Positions 10,801-23,036 of a stretch of 64,000 bases of DNA are shown here, piece by piece. Location: positions 496,001 to 560,000 of the forward strand of contig JAACJP010000003.1 of assembly GCA_013368375.1 (NCBI GenBank), written 5' to 3'. A program made the translations under genes and the position numbers. Each line of letters starts with the position of its first letter. Positions within the stretch are counted from its first letter, which is position 1. Under the pieces are notes generated by a model, which searched no databases, had not been told where the DNA came from, and worked only from the letters and a program-made list of their open reading frames with translations. The DNA comes from Tricholomella constricta. Lineage: Eukaryota; Basidiomycota; Agaricomycetes; Agaricales; Lyophyllaceae.

Positions 10801-13289
10801 ATGCCCCCAAGGCCCAGAACTATCCGTGCCTCTGATCCCAAGGTTGCGAAACTTTTGCAATATGGCTGCACTCTTCTCCGAGAAATGGAGGCACGGGGTG
10901 AAAAGGCCAACTACACCCAGGTGTGCACGCAAATCAAGGCAGAAACAAAAACCAACATTCCTTATACTACTCTGCAGAATTATCACCTTGGCAACACTAA
11001 GCCTTACAAACTTGCCCATGCTGCTCAGCAACTCCTCTCCCCTCAAGCTGAGCAAGTTCTCGTTGATTGGATCATTTTCCTTTCAGACACGGCAAATCCA
11101 CTCAGTAAATGAACTGTGCGAAAGAAGGCCGAATACATATCCGGCAAGCGGCCTAGTGCAAGCTGGATCTGATATTTTCTCAAGCGGCATCCCGAAATCG
11201 TACTGGGAAAGCCCTCGGGGCTTGATCCTAAATGGGCGCAGGCATTTAACGTCAAGGTTGTCACGGATCATTTTGAGCTTCTGGCCGAGGTCATCAGGAA
11301 GCATGGTATTCCAATGGAGAACATCTACAATATGGATGAGAAAGGGTGCCAACGGGGAGGTGGTAGAAAGGTCACAGTACAAAAGTATTTTGTTCCCCGT
11401 TCTCGACGTCCGCGTTACCGTCAATCCAGTTCAAACCTTGAGCTTGTCACGATCATTGAATGTGTCTGTGCAGATGGCACTTACCTTCTACCTGGTTTTG
11501 TCTTCTCAGGCAAGGAATTTAGCCCTGAATGGTTTGACGTTGATCCGGAAATATGGTCTGTCTCTTTGAATTTCTACCCTTACTTTCGTACTGACTTAAT
11601 GTCGAATATAGTGTTGGGATGTCTGAGAATGGCTGGACTGATGATTTTCTCTGTCAAGAATGGTTTGAGAAGTCCTTTATTCCACAGGCTACAGCTCGCA
11701 ATACATCAGGAAAACCGATTTTGCTCATTTACGACGGACATGGCTCGCACAACTCGCTCCGCATTATTGACCTTGCCCTCACACACAATATCATTCAGTT
11801 TTGCCTTCCTCCCCACACGACACATATGCTTCAGCCTCTCGATGTCGGTGTCTTTGGTCCTTTTGCACGACAGTGGAGCGAGGAATGTGATAGGATTGTG
11901 GAAGGAACTGGGGCAGAGATGCGACGTAAGGATTTTGTCAAAGTATACATGGAAGTGCGGGAACGGACCTTCAAGGACACAACAATCCGCAAAGCCTTTC
12001 GAAAGAGTGGCTGCTGGCCCGTTGACCTGACTATCTTCAATGCCAGCCACTTTGCTCCCAGTATCTTGTCCTCTACCTCGGCGCTTTCCGTCCCAGAAAG
12101 CTATCCAGTCCGTCTCGTCCAGGACCCTGAGCCACGGGCTGTCACATTTGAGTCAGATGGCGAAAATGGTGTCGATGAAGAGGTTGGTGGTGGAGAGGCA
12201 TCAGACAGAGAAGAGGAAATGCATGTTAATGGCTAACCTTGGTTGCAGTGTGGCGAGAATGAGCAGCAGGTCGACTCTGGGGCCTTACACACAGCATTGG
12301 ATCCACATGGGCTACTGGACTGACCTGTTGCAGAAGGTGTGGACACAACAGAAGCAGAGGAGCACACAGAGGAAGAACATGAGGGGCATACCCAGTCACC
12401 TGCACCCCTTCACCCCGTTTCACGCCCTTCATTGAGCAATCCTCTCCGTTATACTGTCACACCAGCAAAAGAACTCCGACAATCCTACTCCACCCCAAGC
12501 TACTTTGCTCGCCACCGTGATCGAGTCCATAAGCTTGAGCAGGAGTGTACACAGCTCCAGGAGGAAGTCGAATTGTTGAGGGCGCAATGTGCAATGGCAT
12601 TGGGCGAGCTGCAAGAGCACAAGAGAAAGTCGAATGCAAAAGATGCGCGGACACAGAAGCGAGCGAAGTTGAATGTCAATGCAAGGTGTTTAACTTCAGA
12701 GGAGGGGAGACGGATGGCACAAGAGCAAGAGGCTGCAAAGGAGGCAGAGCGACAGAAGAAGGAAGAGGCACATTCTCGCCACATAGAACAGGACGCAAAC
12801 TGTCAACGTCAGCATGAGGAACGTGACCGTGATCCCACAGCCGTGTTCACTGGTGCACTCAGCTTGAAGTCCAAACCAGATCTTCAAGACATCGTGTTTG
12901 CTCTCAAACTCTCGCTTGAGGGCAGCAAGAAGGACCTCATAGATCGTGTCACTGGCTACTGTGAAGAACACCCAGAGAAGCGAACCCAACCCCGCTTTGA
13001 AGGTCTAATTCGCTGTCGAGCTTCACGTCAAGTTCAAGACGAGAACATCCCCCCATCTCCAGGACCGTCTGTTGTGCATCCACAGACTTCAATGCTGCCA
13101 TCCCAGCCATTCCCATCCCTCCACCATAGCCTACCCAATCCAACAAGCTTCTCAACTGGCAATATTGCAGGTCCATTGTCATCGCGTCAATTCCTTCAGC
13201 CTCTTCATATCAAAAATATTAATACCCAGCCCTATAATCAGTATCCATTCTCTAATTACTCATACAACTTTCCATATCATTCTCCCTAG
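10801..13289 (+). pseudogene. pogo-type (DDE_1) transposase with SAP domain, three in-frame TGA codons
   Basis: This is a Tc1/mariner superfamily (pogo-like) transposase. Exon 1 (10801-11555) carries an N-terminal helix-turn-helix region and the first catalytic Asp (YNMDEKG). After a 56-bp intron, exon 2 (from 11612) carries the second Asp (LLIYDGHGSHNS) and third Asp (MLQPLDVGVFGPF). A further intron is likely at about 12182-12248. Beyond it lie a coiled coil (about 12520-12820) and a SAP-type DNA-binding segment (LKSKPDLQDIVFALKLSLEG), then a Ser/Pro-rich tail. In-frame TGA codons at 11110-11112, 11170-11172 and 12321-12323 break the frame. Each sits where arginine (CGA) would fit, for example in the WI-x-YFLKRHPEI context. 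Terminal repeats were not found. Confidence 0.8.
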
Positions 13290-13342
13290 TAGCTCAATTT
13301 AATTGCATTTCGCCACAAGACCGAAACACTGAAGTATAAACA

Positions 13343-14042
13343 CTAAAAATCAGACGAGTCCAGGTCTCCGTGTTGCACAAAATGTGATCCACTGCCGATG
13401 GGCCCATCTGAGTCTGAAGCACGCTCATCCAGCCCTTCAATCGGACCCTTTGCAGCCATGATCAAATGCCTGCCGTAAGAATCCACAATGTTCCTCAGGT
13501 ATTCAAGCTCGCGTTGTGCCGAAGACACATCCCTCTGTGCATGTTTCAGGGCCTCTCCTTGCTCCTCCAAATCCATTTCCATATCCCAGAGCTTCTTCTC
13601 ATAGCACTCCATCAATCTCTCAAGGAGATTATCGAGTTGCAGCTCACACCCCGTCGAATGCCCGAGGACGACCTGAGGACCGCTACGCAGACGCTTGCAT
13701 TCCAAGCAAAAGTCGCTGGGTTCGTCAAAAATTGTCGTTGTCCAGGTGCGGGAACGGCTCGAGCGTGAGGTGGGGGATGTTTGAGCCTGATCCTCAATGT
13801 CGGTGAGCGATGGGTGGGGGACACTGGCAATATGTTAGATTGGGCAACCATCTGAAGAATTGAGCACGCACCTAGGTCTGCCAAATTCAGAACCATCGTT
13901 CTCCAGTGGACTAGTGAAGCTGGCACAAAATTTAGATCTGGTACAGGATTGAAAATGCTTTACTATGCACCTTTCCTGTGAACCTTGCACCTTGCTCCCA
14001 GGAGCCTTTCTTTTGCGTTTCTTCACTTGGTGCGAGGCATGA
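13343..14042 (-). CDS. Unknown coiled-coil protein, convergent with the pogo transposase
   Basis: The last exon (about 13343-13827) encodes a Ser/Thr-rich stretch, a short Cys pair (FCLECKRL) and a Glu-rich predicted coiled coil, ending in DSSDF. An intron (13828-13873) joins it in frame to an upstream exon with SFTSPLENDG, and a basic segment (KKRKRKAP, near 14020) lies further up. The start codon is not resolved. Its stop is only about 55 bp from that of the pogo-like transposase, tail to tail, so it could be a second gene of that element. The basic patch could be a nuclear signal. No family is recognised. Confidence 0.4.
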
Positions 14043-14582
14043 GTTTTAAGCGCTCAGGCCGCACGCGCGTGTTGGTGCACATCCATTCAATTTGGACTTA
14101 CTATGATTTCTGGGCGATGTGATGATGTGGAGTTCACTAGGGTAGTGCAGAGAGATACTGGGTAGGACGAGGATGAAGATCAGCAAGAAACAGAGTGTGG
14201 AGAGGACTTACCAATATGAAGGGCAGTTGCAAAAAATTGTATCTGCTTGTGTACGTGTTTCATCTCAAGACAAAACACGGTCTGTTTAATTCAGGTGACA
14301 TGTGAGTGACCTGGCCTGATGTGTGATCGCCGTGTCACTGCTGCAGCGGAGTTTGGAAGGGAAGCGTGACAAATCGTGATGGCACATTTCAATCTCCCAA
14401 TTTTTGCGACTCGTCACGCCGGCATCGTTCCGAAGGTGGAACTACGATACATTTCTTAGAACTCTTTTGATATGAATACACTACATATCTCTATGGTACT
14501 CTCTATGAATTTTGAGGAAGAACGGATATGAGGAACATGGTTAAATTTTCGACTTGCGTAAAAATTTCAATCTCCCAACTAT
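14043..14582. other. Intergenic next to copia-A
   Basis: No gene seen. The phrase TTCAATCTCCCAA occurs twice in direct orientation (near 14391 and 14567). The right end of the pogo-like element may lie here, but I cannot place it. Confidence 0.35.
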
Positions 14583-14920
14583 TGTTAGTATTGTAGATTT
14601 ATAAGAGTAGAATAAGCTACAGGTAAATCAGTAAATGCTTTATGTGATGAAGTAAATAAGTTGCTCACCCTCAGGTCTTGACACGTAGTGTTGAAGATGA
14701 CTGAGGGGGCAGTATACGAAGTGCGGGATGTGAGTACGGTAAAATAATATAAGGTTCACGGTAAAGACTAGCAAATACCGTGAACGATCGACAAGTCTGA
14801 GCCACGATGCTCTGCATCGTGGCGTAATGTATAGCTGATCCTAATGTAGTAATTTGCCAGATAAGGAAATGGTGGGCGCGCGGCGCCCAGTGTCAGTCTT
14901 GGTAAGTCCCCCGGCTAACA
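14583..14920 (-). repeat. 3' LTR of copia-A
   Basis: 338 bp in minus orientation, beginning TGTTAGCCGG and ending CTAACA, preceded by the purine tract CCGGGGGAG. Its first six bases provide the Cys-stop codons that end the copia-A pol frame. It contains a 7-bp stem (CCCTCAG/CTGAGGG) followed by GGTGAG. It matches in pattern the split solo LTR at 26615-26663 plus 33026-33335. Confidence 0.8.
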
Positions 14921-17543
14921 CTCCCCCGGATGGCAAGACCAGTCATTTGATTTGAGGAGCCCGACGAACTGCTCATGGAGGATACGCGGGAGGGACTTTG
15001 TGAGGATATCGGTGATATTGTCAGTGGAGGGAATATGGATTAGCTTGATGTCACCGTCGCGTACGTGTTCCCAAATATAGTGATGTCGGATGTCTATGTG
15101 TTTTGCATGCGGGTGTCCCTTCATGGTCTGTGTGAGGGCGATGGCCGATGTGTTGTCCCCGTGGAGCGTAGCTGGTAGCACTTGTGGTAAATCGATCTCG
15201 ACGAGGAAGTTATGCATCCAGAGGGCCTGTTGTGTGGTGCAGGTCATAGCCATGTACTCGGCCTTGGTGGCTTGCCGCTTCGAGGACCATGAGACCGGTC
15301 CTCCCACCATCATGAACAGGTAAGCGCCTGTGGAGCGCCGAGTGTCGAGGTCCCCCCCCGAAGTCTGTGTCGACGTATCCAATGGGCCTGACACCCTCCT
15401 TTCCTGGTACTTAGGTTATACCATAGTTGGGTGTCCCTTTAATGTAGCCGAGTACGTGTATCATGGCCTTCCAGTGTGCTGGACCAGGGTTCATTTGGAA
15501 ACGGGCGAGCAGGCTAATGGCGTATGAGATGTCTGGTTGCGTTGAGACTTGTGCCCACATAAGTGAGCCGAGGAGGGCACGGTATGGCTTGTCCCTCATA
15601 AAGTCTATGTCAGCGGCAGTTTTGGGGGCTAATGTTTCATCGAGTCAGATACCGGTGGGCAGGGACATGGCATGTGGGTTGCAATCTTGCAGCCCGAATC
15701 GCTTGAGGACGCATTCAAGATAGGTGCGTTGGGAAAGTGAGATTGCACCTGTGGTTGGATCGTGGTCAATGTGCATTCCAAGCAGAAATGTCACCTCCCC
15801 CATGTCCTTCATCTCAAATCGCTCCCCCAACTCCTTCTTCGCCTTCTCCGCTCCTTGTTCTGTTGACGATAGCCTGAACGTGCTTGTGATCGTCACCTCG
15901 TCCCCTTCCGTCTTCGTCCTTACACAGCTGTCCGCCCTCGATGCCCTGTATCCCAGCTCGCGATACACCCTGTCCAGAGTATGCCACCAGTTGTGGCCAC
16001 CCTGCATCATACCGTACAGGGTTTTCAAGAGCAGACAAACCATACCTCCTCCCCCCTTAAACCCTGGTGGTAGGCGCATGTAGACCACGTATTCGTACTT
16101 GCTGTTGAGATATGCTGACATAAAGTCAGCTTGCCAGATCTTTAGTCCAAGGGCAGCGGCGATAGTGGCGCAGATGCGGATCGATTCTAAGTGCATGACC
16201 GCGGCGTACGTCTCATCGTAGTCCTTGCCTGGTACCTGTGTGAACCCCTTTGCGACAAGCCTCGCCTTCCTCCTCACAATGTTCCCGTCCGTGTCATATT
16301 TGTGTGCATATACCCACATGCAGTTTATTATCTTCTTCCCTGTCAGGACGGACACCTCTGGGACCAGTTTGAAGATGCCACGTTTCTGGAGAATTGCGAG
16401 TTCGGCCTTCATAGGTGTGTCCCACAAGTCTGGGCATCGGATTGCTTTGCTGTAGTGCTTAGGGAGGTAATCGTCAGATAAGGCATTCGCGTCGAGTGCG
16501 GTGAGGTAAGCCTGTGATCCATCCTCCTCTTCCTGTGCCCATTCTTTCCCAGCTTTGCATGCTGCTTCCTCCATTGCCAGGGTCTCCCTTGCTGTGACAC
16601 TCACGTCAGTAGCTTTGGCATTTTGAGGTAGCCTGCGGTGGGCAATAGGGTGGTGATCTATGTCTTCAGCTGCGGGGTTCGGGATGGTGGCTGTGGGTGT
16701 GTCATGGAGCGGTCCGTCAGTGATACAAAGGTGTGGGGCTATGGGTTGTGTGTTCGGGAGAATGAGCCCAGGGACCGATGGGTTTTTAGTGGGCACGCCG
16801 CTGCCCAGCAAGCCGTCATCACTGAGGTCGGTGTGCATGTGGTGTCCAGTTTCCTCAATGAAGATGACATCATGACTGGTAACGATCGATTGGGTGCCCT
16901 GATCAAAAAGTTTGTATCCGCTTGATGAATATCTGACCATGACATACTTGACCGATCTCGGGTCCAACTTCGATGTCACCAACTACTCAGGGATTTTGGC
17001 AAAGGCTATGCACCCAAAGGGACGGAGGTGGGCAACGCCTCGTCACTTCCCAGTCCACACTTTCTCAGGGACTAGGCCAGGGTAACGTGATGACAGGATC
17101 CAGTTTCTGATGTGTATTGCCGTGGCGCATGCCTCGGCCCAGAGGTATTTGGGTAATCCAGCAGTGTACACACTTGATAATTGTGTGTATAGTCCGTTCA
17201 GCAAGTCCATTCTGTGGGTGCACATAGGGGGTATTAATCTCGAGGATGATCCCGTGGTTTGCGCAGTAGTCGAACCACTTCTGGTTCAGCCACTCGCAGC
17301 CGGCGTCAATGCGGACAACTCTGAGTTTGTGTCCGGTTAGGCATTCCAAGCTCACGTGGTAGTGCTTGAATGCATCCAGCATGGTGTCCGCATCCTTTTG
17401 TGAGAGGCAGTATCCACACAGGTGAGAGAAACTCCCGTCAACACCCAACATTAGGTATGATGCGCCGCCTAGTGACATTGTCAACCCTGGTCCCCATATA
17501 TTGAGGTGAGCATGATGGTTTAGTGTCATTTCAGGTACAACAA
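14915..17543 (-). pseudogene. copia-A pol: integrase, reverse transcriptase and RNase H, decayed
   Basis: Minus-strand Ty1/Copia polyprotein. Reading from the right: integrase core (17543-17065; AGCEWLNQKW, PQNGLAERT), a linker, reverse transcriptase (about 16500-15800; RLVAKGFTQVPGKDY, KTLYGMMQGG) and RNase H (15394-14915; RRSTGAYLFM, KHIDIRHHYIWEH). The frame is broken by a shift near 17170, stops at 17043-17045 (TGA), 16983-16985 (TAG), 15645-15647 (TGA) and 15411-15413 (TAA), and a shift at a run of eight Gs (15352-15359). The upstream protease half continues at 23037 beyond the inserted copia-B. Not functional. Confidence 0.85.
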
Positions 17544-17880
17544 TGTTGGAATGTGTAGGGCACCGAATACACTCTTTGTGTAGGGCCCGATCATTCACGG
17601 TCTGTTTCCCTTTATTCTCTTTTACTCTTTCATATCAAAGGACACTATAGAATATATATATACCTTACTATACTTACAGACACCCTTAGTCATTTATACC
17701 GGACTAAGGGTGAGTACCTACTACGCTATACATATTAACGGACACGTAACTAACAGTAATGTAGGGATCTATTCCTATCACTTACAGGTACGGGTCCACC
17801 CAAATAATATAGTCATTTATACCGGACTAAGGGGATCTATTCCTATCACTTACAGTGATCTATCGGTTGGAATTCTAACA
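17544..17880 (+). repeat. 5' LTR of copia-B
   Basis: 337 bp with TG/CA ends. A TATA run lies at about 17651-17661. About 25 bp later is a 10-bp stem with a 10-base loop (17682-17711), followed by GGGTGAGTACC. The segments GATCTATTCCTATCACTTAC and TCATTTATACCGGACTAAGG each occur twice within the LTR, an internal duplication. Confidence 0.95.
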
Positions 17881-17891
17881 GGTTATGGGCC
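17881..17891 (+). promoter_or_regulatory. Primer-binding site of copia-B (initiator tRNA half)
   Basis: GGTTATGGGCC directly follows the LTR. It would pair with the anticodon region (CAU) of an initiator methionine tRNA of the GGCCCAUAACC type, as known for copia-class elements that prime on a tRNA fragment. This is an inference from complementarity; the tRNA gene is not in the window. Confidence 0.6.
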
Positions 17892-18064
17892 TATTGCCGC
17901 ATTTCCCTCAGTAAATCGGCGTTAGCATTCCTACCGACACCAAACCGGACCGAGACTCACAAGAAATCTAATCAAACACATCTTATCTCCGGATCAAAGA
18001 CGCATCAGGACCGACGCGCCTCGCGCGTACTTCCCTTTGTCTACAACAGATCCTACAATCTACC

Positions 18065-21000
18065 ATGCCCCCCAAACCTACAGAGCCTAAGGAGGTCCCG
18101 GATTCGGACAAGACACCTAAAGTCCTCTCCACCGACGCTACCCATCCCTCAGTCACTTTACTAAGAGCCAGCATTCCTTTCAGTGGCGTCAAACTCCATC
18201 GCGATAGTCATGACTGGAAGAAATGGGAGCGAAGCTTCCGAACCTTTACCACTCTCAACCATCTCACTCACTACGTCTTCCCCCCCTTCACATACCTCCC
18301 ACTACCCCATACCGAACCACGCGCCTTCTCGAATTATACGGAGAACCTCACCATGGCCGTTGCTGCGTTACAAAGCACCGTCGACGATTCCCTCCACGAC
18401 CTAATCGACTACGACAAGGGCGTGAGGAAGAGCTATGAGGCCTTAAGGGAACACTGTCAGAGCGCAGGACCGATCCGCCAAGTAGCCATTATTCGTCAAG
18501 CGTTATCAACCTACTGCTCCCCCTCAGAACCTCTAGTCGCGACGGCGAACACGATCTGTATGCTCATCGACACTGCGTTCGACATGGGAACGATCACGCG
18601 CGATCTCTTCAAATGCATCACGCTACTGAACAGCTTGAGCGACAAGGCGTACGAGTCCACCCAATCCACAATCTCCCGCGCACTCTCCGACTCATCCACC
18701 GAGAATCCCCACACAGCGGCCCAGATCCTACGCGTCCTCCAAAACGAGCAAACCCTCATGGACGCGAAGGCACAGATGCGCCCCCACGACACGGCACTCA
18801 CGGTCAAAGACTCTAGCAGCCACTCTCATAACCACGAGCCGGGCGCTATATGCTGCTCCACATGCTTTGCAGCCAAGAAACCGTGTAAGGGACATACCTC
18901 CGAATGGTGCGTCCGCCCAGGAGGAGGAATGGCCGGGAAAACCATCGCGGAATCGGTAGCCGTGAGAAGAAAGAAGTCTGGCCACAAATCGGGCGGAAGC
19001 ACCAATAAGAACAAGACCCCCGTACCATACATCAAGGACGGGAAGGCATACATCACCTACATCGACAGCTCCGATATCACCGAAGCTGACTCTCCCAAAC
19101 CTGAATTCGCAGGACTAGCATCCTCGCAACCCCCCACCGGCGGTATAGCATCTATCAGCGAAACCGCATGGATCGCAGTGGAAGGGGGACTTAAAGCATC
19201 CGTGGATTGGACCAAATACTCAAAGCCGGTAAACGAGTCCACCTACACCAGCATAGCGCCACTCCAACAGAAAGGGAGAACACCAATATCACTCGAAGGA
19301 AACCCTTTCTACGTAGACTCCGGCACCACCGTCCACATTTCCCCCGACATGAACGACTTCATGACCCTGGAGCCCATCACATCCCGCTCCATCACCGGCG
19401 TCAGCGGATCGTCGATCGCAGCGCTCGGCATAGGCAAGATACGCCTACACATCGCAAAGGGCGCATCGATAATCCTAGAAGATGCACTCTACGTTCCAAA
19501 CTCCTCTGTCCGCCTAATCTCCGTCAGCGCCATGTCCACGCGCGCTGGAACTGTCGCGCACTTCGACGACAAGGAGGTGAAGATCTACGATAAATCCACC
19601 GGAGCCTTCATCGCTGGCGGATCCCTAATCCCAAACCAAAGACTTTACGCCCTCAACCTACGATCCGTATCCGCCGACCACGCACTCTCTGCCCAACATG
19701 CCCCGAACCTTGAGACTTGGCACCGACGCCTCGGGCATGCCAACTACCAGACTCTAGCGGAAATGGCAAAGGCTGGAACAATCACAGGTACGCCCCTTAC
19801 CTTCTCCTCTCGTCCGCAAAAATGTGACTCGTGTATCCTTGGAAAACAGACAAGGACACCTGTACCAAAGACGCGTGAAGAGGGGAAGGGTCATAGGGCG
19901 ACGAGGAAACTAGAGATCGTCTGGATAGATCTCACCGGAAAGGCTGATGTACAATCGCGAAATGGATATTACTATGTCATGAACCTCGTTGACGATTACA
20001 CCAATAAGCCATGGTCCATCCCCCTCAAGCTGAAGAGTGACGCACTCGAAGAACTCAAAGCTTGGGAACGGGCAAGAGAACGCGAAACAGGTCTTAAAGT
20101 GGGCATATATCGTACAGGGCATGATGGAGAGCTCTCTGGACACAAAATGGAGGCCTGGCTAAAGGAACAAGGAGGCGCGCAACAATTCGGCGCACCGTAC
20201 ACCTCAGCGCATGTAGGGAGGGTGGAACACATGCATCGAACGCTCAACAACAAAGCGCGCACAATGCGCATCGCGGCCGGCTGCCCACCAAACATGTGGG
20301 ATGAATTCTATCTCACAGCAACTCACCTACAAGAGAAAACTGCCACCAAATCCCTCAATGGCAAGACGCCATACGAACTGTGGAACGAGCGTCCTCCAAA
20401 TTACTCCTACATGTGCAAAATCAGATGCAGAGCTTTCGTCCTGATCCAAAGCCGTAACAATCCCAAAATATATGAACGATCCATCGAATGTGTGCTGATT
20501 GGCTATAACCCCAGAGCGAAGGAGTACCGATGTTACCATAGGCCATCTGGAAAGGTTTATAGTTCATACCATGTCCGCTTCCTCGAGAGCCACGACGGAC
20601 ATCCACCAGTCTACCCCATCGATAAACCGAGCTCAAAAGAACCCACTACAATACAAGAAATCTGCGAAGAGGCAACAGAAACACCGTTAGATATGGACCA
20701 GGACAACGAGGAGGACTTCTACCCGCCTGCGCCAGAACACAGCACCGATGAATCGGACCAACCACCGGAAGCACCTGCAGGGCCACGACGCTCGGGACGA
20801 ATCACACAACAGCCCCAGAAGATTGATCCCACTACCGTCACTCGCACTCAATGCGCCATCGCGGAATCCATAGTCAGCGCAGAGCGCATCAAAGCGGCGA
20901 AAGCAGAAAGACGGGCGACACCTCCTGATGACATCACCGTGCCACCGGAACCAACACCCGATCCCCCGGATCCGACAGATCAAAACCCTGAACTCGATCA

Positions 21001-22650
21001 TGATCGAATTCTGGCCGCTATTATTGACTCCGGAGGAATTGATCCGACGGGCCTAGAATTCGAAGACGAGCCAAAAACTTGGGAGGAGGCAAAGAAGTCA
21101 GCAGACGCGAAGAAGTGGGAGGAGGGATATAAGGAAGAGCTAAGATCATTAAAGGAAATGGGAGTATACAAACTCATCCCGCGATCTGAAGTCCCACAGG
21201 GCCAGAAAATTCGGAAAGGACGACCCGTCTTCAAAATCAAACGCGACGAAAACGGAAAGCCTGTACGATTCAAGGTCAGACTCGTATTCAAGGGGTACAA
21301 ACAGATCTACGGAAAAGACTACACAAAAACAACCTCACCGACTGCACGAATGGAATCATGGCGAGTACTCCTGCATCTAGCCGCCTCTAAAGGGTGGCAC
21401 GTGATGCAAATAGACGTAAAGACCGCCTTCCTCTACGGGCTCCTACCTCTGGATGAAATCCAATACATGGAGCAACCCCTAGGATTCGAGGAAGAAGGAA
21501 AGGAGGATTGGGTCTGGTGCATAGTACGCGGTTTATACGGGATGAAGCAGAGCGGGCGAATCTGGAACAAGACGCTGAATGACAGCATGATCTCCTGGGG
21601 ATTTACCCGTCTCGCGTGCAAATCCTGCATTTACTATCGCAAAACTGACACCGGGACCGTCATAGCTGCCATACACGTCGACGATTTCCTAGCGATCGCC
21701 AGCAACGAGGCGGAAGACCATCGTTTTAAGGAGGAGATGCGCAAGACATGGACTATCTCAGACCTCGGCATCCCTAGATTCGTCGTCGGGATCGCCATCG
21801 AGTGGGATCGCCCCAATAACATTGTCAAGCTCTCACAAACCGCCCTGATCGACAAGATCATCCACCTCTTCCGCCAACAGGACGCCACACCCTTATCGCT
21901 CCCCATGGAGAAAGGACTACAACTCCGGCGCATAGACCGAGCATCCCTATCCCCAGATGAACTAGCAACCGTCAACAAACTCCCCTACCGCTCCCTCGTC
22001 GGATGTCTTTTATACCTCGCAATTTCTACCCGACCCGACATCTCATTCGCAGTTCAACAACTCACACAATTCGTCGATTCTTACTCTACCATACACTGGA
22101 ACGCCGCTATATGTCTCGTTCGATACCTAAAAGGGACTCGAGACCTTAAACTACACCTCGGAGGCTCGCTCCCCATTTCGCTTATCAGCTTCACCGACTC
22201 AGATTGGGCAAATTGCCTCGACACTAGACGAAGCATCGGGGGCTACACCTGGAGCCTCGGGTCAGGCGCAATCTCATGGGTGGCACGCAAACAGAAAACG
22301 GTCGCGGCCTCATCTTGCGAAGCAGAGTACATGGCGGCTTTCGAAGCCGCCCAAGAGTGCATTTGGCTGCGAGCCCTCATGAACGCAATCGGCCACGATA
22401 CACCTACCCCGACCACTATCCTCTGCGATAACAACGCCGCGATCAATTTATCTGAAGACCCCCTCCTTCACGCGCGCGTCAAACATGTTGACATAAAATA
22501 TTATTTTCTCATTTTCTCAGGGAACGCGTACAGTCTCGAGAAATAGACGTCCGATACGTGAACACCAAAAACAACGTCGCCGACGTCTTCACAAAGCCAC
22601 TCGACCGCCCCCTCTTCGTCCGCCTCCGAGCACTACTCGGCCTACTATAA
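18065..22650 (+). pseudogene. copia-B Gag-Pol, frameshifted near its end
   Basis: A single long frame from 18065 to 22546 (1,493 codons) holds Gag with a Cys/His box (CCSTCFAAKKPCKGH), aspartic protease (VDSGTTVHIS), the GAG-pre-integrase zinc motif, integrase (VWIDLTG ... HMHRTLNNKA), reverse transcriptase (MQIDVKTAFLYG, AAIHVDDFLA) and RNase H (TDSDWANCLDTRRS, AEYMAAFEAAQE). Near the end, ATTTTCTC is present twice in tandem (22503-22510, 22511-22518). The extra 8 bp shift the frame and end it at 22546. Without one copy the frame would run to a TAA at 22648-22650 and regain the conserved RNase H tail (NNVADVFTKPLDR). The rest of the protein shows no break. Confidence 0.9.
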
Positions 22651-22694
22651 CCAAGATTCCATTCGAGGAGGAGAGCATATTCGTTAAGGAGGAG

Positions 22695-23031
22695 TGTTGG
22701 AATGTGTAGGGCACCGAATACACTCTTTGTGTAGGGCCCGATCATTCACAGTCTGTTTCCCTTTATTCTCTTTTACTCTTTCATATCAAAGGACACTATA
22801 GAATATATATATACCTTACTATACTTACAGACACCCTTAGTCATTTATATCGGACTAAGGGTGAGTACCTACTACGCTATACATATTAACGGACACGTAA
22901 CTAACAGTAATGTAGGGATCTATTCCTATCACTTACAGGTACGGGTCCGCCCAAATAATATAGTCATTTATACCGGACTAAGGGGATCTATTCCTATTAC
23001 TTACAGTGATCTATCGTTTGGAATTCTAACA
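22695..23031 (+). repeat. 3' LTR of copia-B
   Basis: 337 bp, preceded by the purine tract AAGGAGGAG and followed by the AACAA duplication. It carries the same 10-bp stem-loop as the 5' LTR. Confidence 0.95.
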
Positions 23032-23036
23032 AACAA

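Larger units (their letters stand above)
17544..23031 (+). mobile_element. copia-B, young Ty1/Copia retrotransposon inserted in copia-A
   Basis: 5,488 bp with two 337-bp LTRs (TGTTGGAATG...ATTCTAACA) and a perfect 5-bp target duplication AACAA (17539-17543 and 23032-23036). The LTRs differ at five positions, four of them transitions, about 1.5 percent, so insertion was fairly recent. Removing the element and one AACAA joins the copia-A reading frame without a shift, which confirms the nesting. It carries one gag-pol frame, closed early by an 8-bp duplication. Confidence 0.95.

Noticed and set aside
10430..14600. Terminal inverted repeats for the pogo-like element
   Set aside because: Only short matches such as GCCAGGTCAC/GTGACCTGGC (near 10710 and 14309) were found; too short to define ends.
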